Positions 1 through 8,820 of a DNA stretch of 64,000 nucleotides are shown here, one piece after another (the first letter of the stretch is position 1; each line of letters begins with the position of its first letter). A model generated the notes under the pieces. The model worked only from the letters and a program-made list of their open reading frames with translations, was not told where the DNA came from and did no database searches. Made by a program: the position numbers and the translations under genes. Source of the DNA: Rubritalea marina DSM 17716 (GTDB lineage: Bacteria > Verrucomicrobiota > Verrucomicrobiia > Verrucomicrobiales > Akkermansiaceae); NCBI RefSeq assembly GCF_000378105.1, contig NZ_KB899247.1, positions 186,001-250,000 on the forward strand. The letters run 5' to 3'.

Positions 1-514
1 CGCCATGCATCAACGTGATTTCAGGTTCAATACCCTCAGCCTTTAGCATTGGTGAGTCGTTTCTTAAGATAATGGTCTTAGGCTTCAGTAAGTTGATCAT
101 CGTCTCCACAATGAGTTCACGGTGCTTATGCATCGCCAAGGTGAGCGTCTGAAGGACAAAATGATCTCCATAGCGGTCGACGATGACACCTGGCAAGGCA
201 TCAGACTCGCTCCAGATGAGACGACACAGGTTGATGTCAACTCCCTCAGATCTCTCGCGTAATGCAATTGCCTGCTCGAAGCGACGAGTGAAGAATTCTA
301 GATCTAGCTTTTGCTTGCGGCGCGAGATTCTCCGCGCAACGATCTGAGAGTTAGGGTTGTATATCGCGGTGCCTAGAGGGCGGTCCCGGAAGTCTTTCAT
401 GGAGATGACTTCACCAGGCTCAGGATTGCCAAAGGTCTTCTGAATTTCTGATGCGTATACCCAGTCGTGACCGTGAAAGACTCTGGAGCGAGGTTTGATG
501 ATGATGCCAGCCAT
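1..514 (-). CDS. RlmI-like 23S rRNA cytosine methyltransferase, 5' part only
   Basis: The first 171 codons are present, from ATG at 514 (the start reads MAGIIIKPRSRVFHGHDWVY). The gene runs off the left edge. The N-terminus resembles the PUA domain of class I SAM-dependent rRNA methyltransferases of the RlmI/YccW family, with a conserved basic segment (ARRISRRKQKLD) and the family signature ESDALPGVIVDRYGDHFVLQ at the start of the methyltransferase part. RlmI makes m5C at position 1962 of 23S rRNA in Escherichia coli. The SAM-binding and catalytic cysteine motifs would lie outside the window, so the exact specificity cannot be judged. It is divergent from the small basic protein that follows. 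Confidence 0.8.
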   Translation of the reverse strand, partial: MAGIIIKPRSRVFHGHDWVYASEIQKTFGNPEPGEVISMKDFRDRPLGTAIYNPNSQIVARRISRRKQKLDLEFFTRRFEQAIALRERSEGVDINLCRLIWSESDALPGVIVDRYGDHFVLQTLTLAMHKHRELIVETMINLLKPKTIILRNDSPMLKAEGIEPEITLMHG

Positions 515-678
515 GATAAATGATGAAAAAGATTGTGGGTGCCTCGCTCCTTGTGAGCGCGCTGATATCCATCGTACTAGCCGCCGCTGGGGCAATGGTC
601 AATCCCTGCTTCACACATCCAATCCATTTTCCGCTTGCACAAGCTAGTTTAGATTGGTTAGACATTACTAAATCTATT

Positions 679-951
679 ATGGGACAACAAAGCAACAAAA
701 CCATCAAGCGTCGCCGTCGTAAGCAATACCTCCGCCGCAAGAAAGCTGCCAGCAATGCGCAGTCCACACCAGCAGCGAAGTCAGTAGCCGCAGAAAAGTC
801 AGCTCCGGAGGATACACCTAAGGTGCCAGCCAAGAAGGCTGCCAAAAAGGCTACGAAAAAGGTAGCCAAGAAGGCCGCTAAAAAAACGGCAAAGAAAGCT
901 GCTAAAAAAACTGCTAAAAAAGCAGCCCCAAAGAAAAGTTCTGACGAGTAA
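679..951 (+). CDS. Lysine-rich small basic protein, histone H1/AlgP-like
   Basis: The protein has 90 residues if it starts at ATG 679 (MGQQSNKTIKRRRRKQY). The same frame is open upstream to 520, but that part reads like an accidental extension and overlaps the divergent promoter region, so I prefer the internal start. There are two parts: an arginine-rich head (KRRRRKQYLRRKKAA, about residues 10-24) and a tail of AKKAxKK repeats (about residues 51-85) built from lysine, alanine and threonine. Such tails occur in bacterial H1-like proteins (chlamydial Hc1/Hc2, AlgP, Bordetella BpH1) and bind nucleic acid without sequence specificity. A role in DNA compaction or RNA binding is inference. An excellent terminator follows at 971-1014. 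Confidence 0.7.
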   Translation: MGQQSNKTIKRRRRKQYLRRKKAASNAQSTPAAKSVAAEKSAPEDTPKVPAKKAAKKATKKVAKKAAKKTAKKAAKKTAKKAAPKKSSDE

Positions 952-970
952 CTAAGAATAATGTAATTTA

Positions 971-1014
971 GCAGCAGCTGGTGTGAGTCATTCCCACTGG
1001 CTGCTGCTTTTTTT
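971..1014 (+). terminator. Rho-independent terminator of the lysine-rich gene
   Basis: The arms GCAGCAGC and GCTGCTGC close a stem extended by TGG/CCA-type pairs. The stem is followed by a run of seven T. It lies 20 bases after the stop at 951. Confidence 0.85.
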
Positions 1015-1025
1015 ATTTCTGCGAT

Positions 1026-3725
1026 ATGAAAAATCATCCTGTTCACCATGCGCTTGGCTGCCTTCTCTCACTACTAGTGCTTTCTTCAGAACTTTCTGCA
1101 GAAACGAGCGAAGCGACGCAATGGTTGGATGACCTGAAGAGCCAAGACTATAAAACGCGTGAGGTGGCGACGGATAAACTTTGGAGTCTCGGTGAGGAAG
1201 CAATTCCGCTTCTTGAGGATGCCCGAAATTCAGACGACCCCGAGCAGTCACGCCGTGCGTGGACGATTACAAGGAACATCACCTTAGATCTCGATGCCAG
1301 TACGCCACGCGAGGTGCTCAAAGCGATCGAAGCATACCAATCAGCGTTAGACGTCGAAAATAAGGAGCTGATCATTCGCGACTTGATCGAAAATAAGGCA
1401 TACAAACAAATAGTTCTATTGCTTCACCAGGAGCCAAACCCTGAGCATAAGGCTAAACTGTCTGGCTCACAACGGATCAAGCGCGTTGCCTACCATGCGG
1501 CTGAGCAGGTTTTACAACAGGAGGGGATTGCTGAAGCGATTAAAATCCTATCCGTGGCACCCCGTTCTGAGCGAAACCTTGAGGCTCTGGCATTTTTAAT
1601 GCGCAGAGTTGGGCGTCTTGAGGGGGAAATCGCTTCCCTAAAAAAGATAGGAAATCTCAATGTAGGGCAAAAGACTTGGCTTAGAATCCTACTCCAGTCA
1701 CAAGGAGATGCCGCCGCCTTACGCGAATTTGCCAAGCAATACAAAGACGCTAGACTCACCATTGCATTGGATGTGCTTGATGGCGACGCGTCATCGTTAC
1801 TCAAGTTGGCTAAGCAATCAGCGCAGGGGGTGCACCTTTATGGTGTCGACCGGATGGAGAAGTTGTGGAAGGAGGATCGTGCTGGGCTGCGGAACGATAA
1901 GGATGAAATTAATTCCGACGATGGTAATTTGGGGCACATGCAGACCCGTCACCAAGTTGAAATCCATGCCTTACTGGGAGATGTGGGCTTTGTGACGAGC
2001 ATCATCGGCCAGATAGACCTCATCCAGTTGGCGTACTATCGCTCGGCATTTCCCTATCGCGACACGATATGGGAAGAGTTGAATATCCCGAACCCACACA
2101 GTGAGCGCGCAGCATTCCTGGAATGGGTGACCGTGACGATTGCTCAGACTATCGGTAATGATGAAGTGGATCAGGATGAGCAGCAATTGGTTTTGTTGGT
2201 CATGGATACCCTGGTACGCACTGGAGATAGCGACTTGGTGGTCGAACTCTACACGCGCTATTTGGATGCAGTGAATGAGTCTGGAGATGATCACATTTAC
2301 GATGTTCTCAAGCTGATGATAGGGGCGGGGTTTGCCGAGGAAGCGTATCACTACATTGCGACGCAAATTGATGATGTTGATGTCATGTTACCAAGCATCC
2401 GACGTCACCTTTATGGAGATGATAAGAATTTAGACTATGTGACTGAACGGATTGAACGCCATCATCCAGAACTCACTGAAATCGAACAGCTTCGATTATT
2501 GATGGAATTGATGGGAAATCTTCAATCTTCGGGTCAAGTCGTCGAAGCCTTCCTGAGTAAACTGGAGGCGCTCGGTGGCCAGCTAGGCGGCCAAGCCCAG
2601 CTAGACGCCATCGATGCTCTTATGTTTGTGGGAGCGAACCGAGGTGACTATCAAACTCGCTTGAGGTTGGTCAAAATGGCATGTGGCTTACAGGTTCCTA
2701 AAGAAAAAAAAGTGAAGCTCATCAACGACTACATGCAGCTTTCTCAGGTGATGCTGGATCCAGCATCAGTGGTGGATGCGTGTGAGTTGTATCAAAAAGA
2801 GCTTGGGGAACTTGGTCAATACAAGGTGCTTTATGCCATTGCGATGTGTCAGCTTGACCCTGAACGCGGGCGCCCCATGCTTGACGAAGTGATTACCAGC
2901 ACCTTGGGCTCGTTGCGCATTCGAGCAAGATTGGCCTATCGCTTGCATCAAGCAGGGATGGAAACCGAAGCCCATCAGATGCTAGAGCAATTGCTAGTAG
3001 AAACCTCACCCTTGGATAAAGAGTTCAGCTTCGTGGTGACAGCAATGATCCAGCTCTCTTCGGGGATCGAGCTAGAGGAACCTCGCGGTGGTTGGTCGCG
3101 GTTGGCAGCCTTGCGCGCATCGCAGATTGTGATGCTAATGGATCCTGAAGGGGAGACCAACACCGAGGCTCAACTGGTGCGCAAGCATACTGAGTTTTGC
3201 TTCAGCTACGGCATGGCTTTACTGAAACGAGGGAAGAAGGATTTCGCCACTGATTTATTGGCGCGTAGTCACAAGATCAACCTCGGTCATGGTAGTCTCG
3301 CTGACCACTTCTTTCCTCAAGTCCTCCAATCAAGCATTCGCTCCACTGCTGAGGGATGGTTTGCTGCTACTTGGGCTGACATGCAGCAGCAAATCTCTCA
3401 GCATAAAGGAAATCATGACGCTCTGAATTCAGCTGCTTGGTTGGGTGCGCGTACTGCGCGGCACCTCGATGTAGCAGAATCCTATTCTCGCAAGGCGCTT
3501 GAGTTACGCATGCGTGAGCCCTCATACCTCGACACTTTGGCTGAGGTGTTTTATGCAAAGGGAGACGCTCGTATGGCAGTGAAGTGTAGCGATGAATCGA
3601 TTGATTCTTTAATTCACCTAGGAATTACTGGCTACAGCGACCATGCAGCAAAGACCTCCCACATCGAACTAGCTAGACAAAATCAAAAGTTTCGGTCAGC
3701 ACTAAAGCGCGCTAGCAAAGAGTAA
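1026..3725 (+). CDS. Secreted helical-repeat (HEAT/TPR-like) protein, 899 aa
   Basis: I do not recognise a named family. Residues 1-25 look like a signal peptide (GCLLSLLVLSSELSAE), so the protein is probably periplasmic or surface-exposed. Residues 26-80 read like a HEAT-type repeat (WLDDLKSQDYKTREVATDKLWSLGEEAIPLLEDA), a pattern seen in many Planctomycetes and Verrucomicrobia proteins. The rest is almost entirely helical with TPR-like stretches, clearest near the C-terminus (HDALNSAAWLGARTARHLDV and SYLDTLAEVFYAKGDARMA, residues about 798-850). It starts 12 bases after the preceding terminator and ends 20 bases before the next gene, with which it is probably cotranscribed. A scaffold or protein-binding role is inference from the fold only. 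Confidence 0.75.
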   Translation: MKNHPVHHALGCLLSLLVLSSELSAETSEATQWLDDLKSQDYKTREVATDKLWSLGEEAIPLLEDARNSDDPEQSRRAWTITRNITLDLDASTPREVLKAIEAYQSALDVENKELIIRDLIENKAYKQIVLLLHQEPNPEHKAKLSGSQRIKRVAYHAAEQVLQQEGIAEAIKILSVAPRSERNLEALAFLMRRVGRLEGEIASLKKIGNLNVGQKTWLRILLQSQGDAAALREFAKQYKDARLTIALDVLDGDASSLLKLAKQSAQGVHLYGVDRMEKLWKEDRAGLRNDKDEINSDDGNLGHMQTRHQVEIHALLGDVGFVTSIIGQIDLIQLAYYRSAFPYRDTIWEELNIPNPHSERAAFLEWVTVTIAQTIGNDEVDQDEQQLVLLVMDTLVRTGDSDLVVELYTRYLDAVNESGDDHIYDVLKLMIGAGFAEEAYHYIATQIDDVDVMLPSIRRHLYGDDKNLDYVTERIERHHPELTEIEQLRLLMELMGNLQSSGQVVEAFLSKLEALGGQLGGQAQLDAIDALMFVGANRGDYQTRLRLVKMACGLQVPKEKKVKLINDYMQLSQVMLDPASVVDACELYQKELGELGQYKVLYAIAMCQLDPERGRPMLDEVITSTLGSLRIRARLAYRLHQAGMETEAHQMLEQLLVETSPLDKEFSFVVTAMIQLSSGIELEEPRGGWSRLAALRASQIVMLMDPEGETNTEAQLVRKHTEFCFSYGMALLKRGKKDFATDLLARSHKINLGHGSLADHFFPQVLQSSIRSTAEGWFAATWADMQQQISQHKGNHDALNSAAWLGARTARHLDVAESYSRKALELRMREPSYLDTLAEVFYAKGDARMAVKCSDESIDSLIHLGITGYSDHAAKTSHIELARQNQKFRSALKRASKE

Positions 3726-3745
3726 TCACGCAGTGCCGCTACGTT

Positions 3746-4390
3746 ATGTGGAAACTCATTATCATCTTTTCAGCTCTCCCATTTGTGGTTGCAGGATTCG
3801 CTGCCAACGCACTAGGCCTCAGAATCCTGTTGAAGCCGGCCACGATCAGCATGGAACTTGATGTCTTCATTCACAAGCTATTGCTTTGCATGCAGCGTGA
3901 AGATATTCAGGTCGTGTATGAAAAGCGACAGCTCTGGCCCAAGCTCAGTGTCGACAAGCTCTACCTGCCGGAGTCCTATCGCGCAAGCAAGCGAGTCAGT
4001 CATGCTGGGTTGGCGGCGCAGCGACTTGGGGTGGTCTTGCTCGGAGAGCAACAACCAGATCCAGTTCGTTGGAGGGAGAGAATGTTAAAGTTGGGGTACA
4101 CCTTGCCAGTGTTCGCCCTGTTGGTAGTAAGCTTTGGATTTCTGGTGGGGAAGCTGCCTACCACGATACTCCTTGCTGTGATTGCTGCGACTCTTGGCTT
4201 TGTGTCGGTGATGCTGGGCTTGAGCATGGGAGTGGATCGAGAAGCTGCGTACCTTATGGTGACGCGCTTAGAGAAACTCCGGGTGCTACCACGTTTGTCT
4301 GAGGAAGAAGCTGTCGTGGAGGCTATTAAAGCGGCTCCCTGGGCCTCACTAATGCCTGGAGCATTCCTTAAGTTGACTTTAAAGGATTAG
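3746..4390 (+). CDS. Membrane protein resembling YugP-type zinc peptidase but lacking HExxH
   Basis: The 214 residues hold a membrane segment at 3-25 and a pair at about 115-160. The layout parallels the YugP/Zn-peptidase-2 family. In that family a strand with a 'LSPEVY' type motif is followed by AAHExGHA, two membrane helices, and an 'ExDAsrrAlxxL...EExxgaxxvLxAA' tail. Here I read LYLPESYRASKRVSH, then LAAQRLGVV at residues 89-97, then the two helices, then DREAAYLMVTRLEKL and EEEAVVEAIKAAPW. The metal-binding histidines and catalytic glutamate expected at 89-97 are absent. It would therefore be a non-catalytic relative if the match holds. The similarity was judged by eye. It probably shares a transcript with the secreted repeat protein upstream. 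Confidence 0.5.
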   Translation: MWKLIIIFSALPFVVAGFAANALGLRILLKPATISMELDVFIHKLLLCMQREDIQVVYEKRQLWPKLSVDKLYLPESYRASKRVSHAGLAAQRLGVVLLGEQQPDPVRWRERMLKLGYTLPVFALLVVSFGFLVGKLPTTILLAVIAATLGFVSVMLGLSMGVDREAAYLMVTRLEKLRVLPRLSEEEAVVEAIKAAPWASLMPGAFLKLTLKD

Positions 4391-4458
4391 GGCGAGCGAG
4401 AGAGGCTCCCGGTTGCATTGGTTGTTGTGAAAGCTATACAACACTATACGGAAAGCCG

Positions 4459-4477
4459 AAGTGAGACGCCCTCACTT
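4459..4477. terminator. Hairpin between convergent genes, weak terminator candidate
   Basis: The arms AAGTGAG and CTCACTT with a five-base loop lie in the 132-base gap between the convergent membrane-protein and pheA genes. There is no T-run on either strand, so intrinsic termination is uncertain. Confidence 0.3.
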
Positions 4478-4522
4478 AAATACAATAAAAATAGTCATAA
4501 CGACCTACATTTCAATAGAATG

Positions 4523-5593
4523 CTATATTTCAGCGTTCGGATAGCTACCGAGAATCTTAACCATTGAGCAGTGATTCCTAAGTTGGTCGATAGCATCCTT
4601 GATTGCTGCGTCTTCATTGTGCCCAGCGAGGTCGACGTAGAAAAAGTACTCCCAGTCACGCTGCTTGGAAGGTCGCGATTCGATCTTGGACATGTTGATT
4701 GCACAGTCTTCAAATGCTTGAAGCGCCTTCACGAGTGAACCAGGTTGATCCTTAATCGAGAAGAGTAGTGAGGTGCGGTCGTCGCCAGTTGGAGGACAAG
4801 TCTTCTCACCGATCACAAGGAAACGTGTGGTGTTAGTGGCGCGATCTTGGATATTGGATTCAAGCATTTGCAGCCCGTACATCTCCGCAGCGAGCGGCCC
4901 ACCCATAGCTGCAGCACCTTCGTGCGCCTTTTCCTTTGCAATCTTTGCAGCCTTCGTGGTGCTGGAGACCTCAACGAGATCGGCTTCAGGGAAGTGCTGG
5001 AGGATCCATGACCTACATTGGCCAAAAACTTGAGGGTGCGAATAAAGTGTCTTAATCTCGTCCTTCGGAATGCAGGCCATCAGACCGTTTTCAATGCGCA
5101 TCAGGATTTGCGCGCAAATTTTGAGAGGGGAGTCCACGAAGAGATCAAGGGTGTGTGATACAGCACCTTCAGTAGAGTTTTCAATTGGAACCACACCGTA
5201 GCTAGCTTGACGTCTCTCAACCGTGTTGAACACGTCTGAGAAGTTTGGCTGCGCAGAGTACTCCACACTGTGCCCAAATTTTTTGATGGCTGCCTGGTGC
5301 GTCCAAGTGCCCTCAGGCCCAAGATAAGCGATCTTTAGATCGTCTTCGAGTGCGAGCGCAGCGGACATGATCTCACGGTAGATGGCACGGATGGATTTCT
5401 CTGGGAGGCGGCCTTCGCTCATTGCCACAAGCTTACGCAGGAGTGCTTCTTCACGCTCAGGCGCGTAAATCTGGAGACCTTCCTTTTTTTTAATTTCACC
5501 CACGATATGCACGCACTCAGCACGCTGGTTCATGAGGTCGATCAATTGTGTGTCGATGGCGTCAATGCGCTTGCGGATGTCGTCGAGTGGCAC
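4523..5593 (-). CDS. pheA: Bifunctional chorismate mutase / prephenate dehydratase
   Basis: This enzyme turns chorismate into prephenate and then phenylpyruvate in phenylalanine synthesis. Residues 1-85 are an AroQ-type chorismate mutase helix bundle (DIRKRIDAIDTQLIDLMNQR). Residues 87-260 are the prephenate dehydratase (LGPEGTWTHQAA; VVPIENSTEGAV; the conserved TNTTRFLVIG). Residues about 270-350 are an ACT regulatory domain with the ESRPSK phenylalanine-binding motif, so feedback control by phenylalanine is expected from the family. The length of 356 aa is normal. The start is GTG at 5593, with no ATG nearby in frame. An imperfect hairpin at 5635-5655 lies in the leader, but I see no leader peptide rich in phenylalanine. 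Confidence 0.95.
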   Translation of the reverse strand: MPLDDIRKRIDAIDTQLIDLMNQRAECVHIVGEIKKKEGLQIYAPEREEALLRKLVAMSEGRLPEKSIRAIYREIMSAALALEDDLKIAYLGPEGTWTHQAAIKKFGHSVEYSAQPNFSDVFNTVERRQASYGVVPIENSTEGAVSHTLDLFVDSPLKICAQILMRIENGLMACIPKDEIKTLYSHPQVFGQCRSWILQHFPEADLVEVSSTTKAAKIAKEKAHEGAAAMGGPLAAEMYGLQMLESNIQDRATNTTRFLVIGEKTCPPTGDDRTSLLFSIKDQPGSLVKALQAFEDCAINMSKIESRPSKQRDWEYFFYVDLAGHNEDAAIKDAIDQLRNHCSMVKILGSYPNAEI

Positions 5594-6077
5594 GGTGTCA
5601 GGTCTATGGTTAAGTGGCTGAAAACGTTTAAGAACGACATCTTCGTAAGAAGTCGCCGTTAGAATAAGCGTGTTGCTGTCATGTGCTTAAATCTGGATGC
5701 ACCCACAAGCAAGTCTACAGTCTGAAAATTTCAGGGAACGCTACAATATCCAGCGTTGATCCAGTAAGCGCGTGTGGGCATTTCTTTTGTGTTCTTCTGC
5801 TTGAATCAGCAGCACGAGATTGTAGCGAAGAGCTATTTGACCGCTTGAGACAGGTATCACTGGGATCTACTTAGAGTGAAAATCGATCTGTAGCGCATGA
5901 TACAGTAAATTCCTTATATTGCTTACAGCAAGCAACTCACACTGATAACTTCACACAATGTATGTAATACGTGGTGATGAAGTCGATGCGCACCCTGTGC
6001 GTTGTGTCTTATCATTTTCGGGATGCATTCCCTTTCGCTTGACCGTGCTTTGATGCTGGATGTTAATGGCGCTGTAT
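5594..6077. other. 484-base intergenic region, no gene recognised
   Basis: This divergent region lies between pheA and the lipoprotein gene. The only notable structure is the imperfect hairpin CGAC-A-TCTT/AAGA-A-GTCG at 5635-5655 in the pheA leader. A 63-codon open frame on the plus strand (5683-5874) has poor composition and no recognisable relative, and I do not call it. I recognised no known riboswitch or small RNA. Confidence 0.5.
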
Positions 6078-6647
6078 ATGACACACTGGAATCCATTGAA
6101 ACGCGTTGTAAGCAGGTCCACCTTAGCTCTGCTTGCCGTCACCACCCTGAACTCGTGTGTGAATGGTTTTGGTATTGGCGCTTCAAATATGGGAGGAGCC
6201 AATATCACTCCTGAAATCCGTGCGGCACAGATTGCAGCCGAATCACCAGGTGGATATTTCTACGGGCGTCGCTATTTCGTGAACAAAACACGTTTCTGGG
6301 GTTACTTGAGATCTCCTCGTCAGCCATGGGCTCAATCGAAGCTCGTTGTCATGAATGAATCCCTGAAGTACACACCAGACCGCCTACCTGAATCCGGCGA
6401 CGCACGTGGCAAGCATGGTATGGATCAAAACCACGAATATAAGGTGCACGGCCGTTACACTGGCCGCAAAGTATACGACCCTGCCACCAATCTTTTTTTA
6501 CCCGAGTTTCGAGCGAATCGATTTGAGCTCGTGAGCACATCACCAGGCTGGCTGTTCAAGCCTGAAGACTATTACAGCCCTGACCGTGTGACGCTGGTGA
6601 ATGCCTCAGTAGGCACACAAGCTGGCTCGACCAACACCATCCCTTAG
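6078..6647 (+). CDS. Putative lipoprotein, unknown function
   Basis: I chose ATG 6078 because it gives a lipoprotein signal: basic residues (NPLKRVVSR), a hydrophobic stretch (STLALLAVTT) and the lipobox LNSC. An upstream ATG at 6066 and a frame-open codon at 6060 only lengthen the n-region. The mature part of about 160 residues is rich in Tyr, Arg, Pro and Gly (GGYFYGRRYFVNKTRFWGYL) and has no domain I recognise. It stands alone, divergent from pheA and convergent with the cyclotransferase-like gene. Attachment to a membrane is inferred from the signal only. Confidence 0.7.
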   Translation: MTHWNPLKRVVSRSTLALLAVTTLNSCVNGFGIGASNMGGANITPEIRAAQIAAESPGGYFYGRRYFVNKTRFWGYLRSPRQPWAQSKLVVMNESLKYTPDRLPESGDARGKHGMDQNHEYKVHGRYTGRKVYDPATNLFLPEFRANRFELVSTSPGWLFKPEDYYSPDRVTLVNASVGTQAGSTNTIP

Positions 6648-6660
6648 CACCAGGATGATA

Positions 6661-7035
6661 CTACTGCTTGAGCCAGTCCCCACTTGGAATGTGAGACTCT
6701 GCGGCGACTGTGTCGATGTATTCCCAGATAAAGACTTCGATGTCTTCGCCTGTTGCATCAAGGGTTGCCGCGCACTTGATGCGTCTGTATTCGCTACCTT
6801 CGTACGCATCTAGTTTCTGCAAAAGCGCCCTATCGACTTCGTAAACTTCGCCAACAACACCAGTTGATAGTGAGCACTCATTGGGCGCTATCAATTTGAT
6901 CCCTGGGTACCAATCAACGCGATAGAGCTGCCCGGCAACTGTAGCCGAGCCAAGCAGTAAAGCTCCTTCCATCCGGAAGGAATTGGAAGCACCCGATCTC
7001 AGGGTGCCGTAGACGAATACTCTTAGCGTGCTCAT
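6661..7035 (-). CDS. Gamma-glutamylcyclotransferase-like (AIG2/YtfP) family protein
   Basis: The 124 residues match the small AIG2-like/GGCT-like fold: VFVYGTLRSGASN at residues 6-18 is the signature loop, and the conserved acidic residue lies in LDAYEGSEYRR (about residues 74-84). Family members act on gamma-glutamyl-amines or gamma-glutamyl peptides to release 5-oxoproline. The substrate here is not known. The gene lies 48 bases downstream of obg on the same strand and is probably cotranscribed with it. Confidence 0.85.
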   Translation of the reverse strand: MSTLRVFVYGTLRSGASNSFRMEGALLLGSATVAGQLYRVDWYPGIKLIAPNECSLSTGVVGEVYEVDRALLQKLDAYEGSEYRRIKCAATLDATGEDIEVFIWEYIDTVAAESHIPSGDWLKQ

Positions 7036-7083
7036 AGCCCCATCATGTCACCCAAACGCTGGTGTGATTCTGAGCAATTTGCT

Positions 7084-8148
7084 CTAAAGGTCCTTCTTTG
7101 AGTGCTGATGGTAGCTGACCGTCTCTTCAAGATAGTCACGCAAGGCTTCAAGGCCCTCTTCCGTATCCGCGGATATTGGGAAAGTAGGCACTTTAGGGAA
7201 TCGTTGACGGAAATTTTGGAGGTTTTCTTCAGCGCCATCAAGATCCATTTTATTGGCCACTACGACCCATGGAAACTTTGCAAGATCTTCATCGTACATC
7301 TTCACTTCAGTTCTTAGGACCTGAAGGTCTTCAATTGGGTCTCGCCCATCAAACCCAGCCATATCGACAACGAACAGCAAGGTGTGACAGCGCGTGATGT
7401 GACGTAAAAACTCGTGTCCTAGCCCACGGTTCTCATGAGCTCCCTCAATGAGACCAGGGATGTCTGCGACGGTGCAGCGGCGGAAGCCTGGGAACTCAAC
7501 AACCCCTACCGTCGGCTGCAGTGTCGTGAATGGGTAGTTACCTACTTTAGGAGCAGCGGCTGATAGTTTACCCACAAGCGTGGATTTTCCTGCATTAGGG
7601 AAACCGACCATGCCTGCGTCTGCGATGCGACGTAGCTCAAAATAATAGACTGATTCATCTCCTTCGGTACCGAGGGTGTGCTCCTCAGGTGCGCGGTTGG
7701 TGGATGTTTTATAATGCCAATTCCCCTTCCCGCCCTTTCCGCCTTGGCAGAGCACGAAACGATCACCAGGTTTCGTGAGGTCCACCACTGGGTTTAGATC
7801 AATCCCGTTGTCACTGCGTTCCATATCGACCGCATCTTTGATTGTGAGCGCTGGGCTTTTGTAGATCACTGTGCCAGGAGGAACCTTGGCAATGATAGTC
7901 TTGCCGTTTTTACCGTGTTTGCGAGCACCGGCACCATGTGCGCCACCTTTAGCAACAAGCTTTGGGTCGTAGAAGAATTCTCGTAAATTGTCCGTGTGCG
8001 GGCTGCACTCAATGATGATATCGCCGCCGTCACCGCCATCGCCACCATCGGGACCACCTTTCGGAAGGTATTTTTCACGACGGAAATGCACGACTCCATT
8101 ACCGCCGTCACCAGCCTTACAATACACTCGAACATTATCTACAAACAT
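7084..8148 (-). CDS. obg: Obg/CgtA ribosome-assembly GTPase
   Basis: Residues 1-160 form the glycine-rich Obg fold (GDGGNGVVHFRREKY, then GGPDGGDGGDGGD). The GTPase domain follows, with the P-loop GFPNAGKST at 182-190, DIPG at 229-232 and NKMD at 299-302. The protein binds the 50S subunit late in assembly and links growth to GTP/ppGpp levels in other bacteria. At 354 aa it has no C-terminal OCT domain, like Gram-negative CgtA proteins. It starts at ATG 8148 with no Shine-Dalgarno. It is divergent from rpsP and upstream of the cyclotransferase-like gene. Confidence 0.96.
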   Translation of the reverse strand: MFVDNVRVYCKAGDGGNGVVHFRREKYLPKGGPDGGDGGDGGDIIIECSPHTDNLREFFYDPKLVAKGGAHGAGARKHGKNGKTIIAKVPPGTVIYKSPALTIKDAVDMERSDNGIDLNPVVDLTKPGDRFVLCQGGKGGKGNWHYKTSTNRAPEEHTLGTEGDESVYYFELRRIADAGMVGFPNAGKSTLVGKLSAAAPKVGNYPFTTLQPTVGVVEFPGFRRCTVADIPGLIEGAHENRGLGHEFLRHITRCHTLLFVVDMAGFDGRDPIEDLQVLRTEVKMYDEDLAKFPWVVVANKMDLDGAEENLQNFRQRFPKVPTFPISADTEEGLEALRDYLEETVSYHQHSKKDL

Positions 8149-8381
8149 GACATTAACTTTCTAAAAAATTCTACAGCTTCGGGGGTGGGACGCAGATTCA
8201 TAGCAGCAATTCGCTATTCATCAACCAACAATCGATGCAAAACATGGCTTTTTATCCGATAATCAACGATAAATCATGGTTTTATGAAGTTTACCCTTGG
8301 CAAGTAGCCATCCTTTGTGCAGCTTCCCCGCACCCGCCGACCCATCCTGGGAAAGCGTTTATCAAATAACATTATATTATT

Positions 8382-8633
8382 ATGGTAGCACTCAGACTAA
8401 ATCGCCAAGGAACAAAAGACCGTCCTTACTACAAAATCGTTGCTGTTGACAGCCGTAAGCGCCGTGATGGCCGCTACATCGAACAACTTGGAGTTTATAA
8501 CCCAATGACTGAAGGTACTAACTTCAACATCGACCTCGAAAAAGCTGAACAGTGGATCAAGAATGGCGCTCAGCCATCTGATACAGTTCGCAGCATCATC
8601 AAGAAAGCCCGCGCGGCTGCTCTTGAAGCGTAA
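8382..8633 (+). CDS. rpsP: 30S ribosomal protein S16
   Basis: The 83 residues are a normal S16 length. The typical N-terminus [24 protein letters not shown] is followed by [15 protein letters not shown]16 is an early-binding 16S rRNA assembly protein. The usual rimM-trmD-rplS partners do not follow. Instead a strong terminator ends the transcript 25 bases downstream, so this is a single-gene unit. No Shine-Dalgarno precedes ATG 8382; the upstream bases are AT-rich. Confidence 0.97.
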   Translation: MVALRLNRQGTKDRPYYKIVAVDSRKRRDGRYIEQLGVYNPMTEGTNFNIDLEKAEQWIKNGAQPSDTVRSIIKKARAAALEA

Positions 8634-8658
8634 TCTGGGTTAACTCAACAGATTTTTT

Positions 8659-8688
8659 AAAGCCACTCTCATTCAGAGTGGCTTTTTT
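8659..8688 (+). terminator. Rho-independent terminator of rpsP
   Basis: The arms AAGCCACTCT and AGAGTGGCTT close a short loop and are followed by a T-run. Confidence 0.9.
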
Positions 8689-8735
8689 GTGTCTGGGTAA
8701 CTCTCCATGCTGGTACGCACACCATTGTGATAAAA

Positions 8736-8768
8736 TAAAAAAGTGCAGCATGATTCTGCTGCACTTTT
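8736..8768 (-). terminator. Terminator of the RRM protein gene
   Basis: The arms AAGTGCAGCA and TGCTGCACTT are separated by a six-base loop. On the minus strand the stem is followed by a T-rich run. It lies about 50 bases beyond the stop of the RRM gene. Confidence 0.85.
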
Positions 8769-8820
8769 GAGTGACTATACTAAATGTATAACGCGGCGGA
8801 GAGTGCCGCTAGCTCGATGG

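Noticed and set aside
520-678. Signal-peptide-like N-terminal extension of the lysine-rich protein
   Set aside because: The extension looks hydrophobic but joins a cytoplasmic-type basic protein, and it begins close to the divergent gene's start. The ATG at 679 gives the more natural protein.
420-1049. 209-codon minus-strand frame rich in Ala, Phe and Leu
   Set aside because: It is the antisense of the AKKA repeats (FLAAFLA pattern) and overlaps the methyltransferase gene. It has no plausible protein family.
5683-5874. 63-codon frame in the pheA leader region
   Set aside because: Low similarity to coding composition, no recognisable family, and no partner. Also unlikely as a phenylalanine leader peptide because it lies on the other strand.
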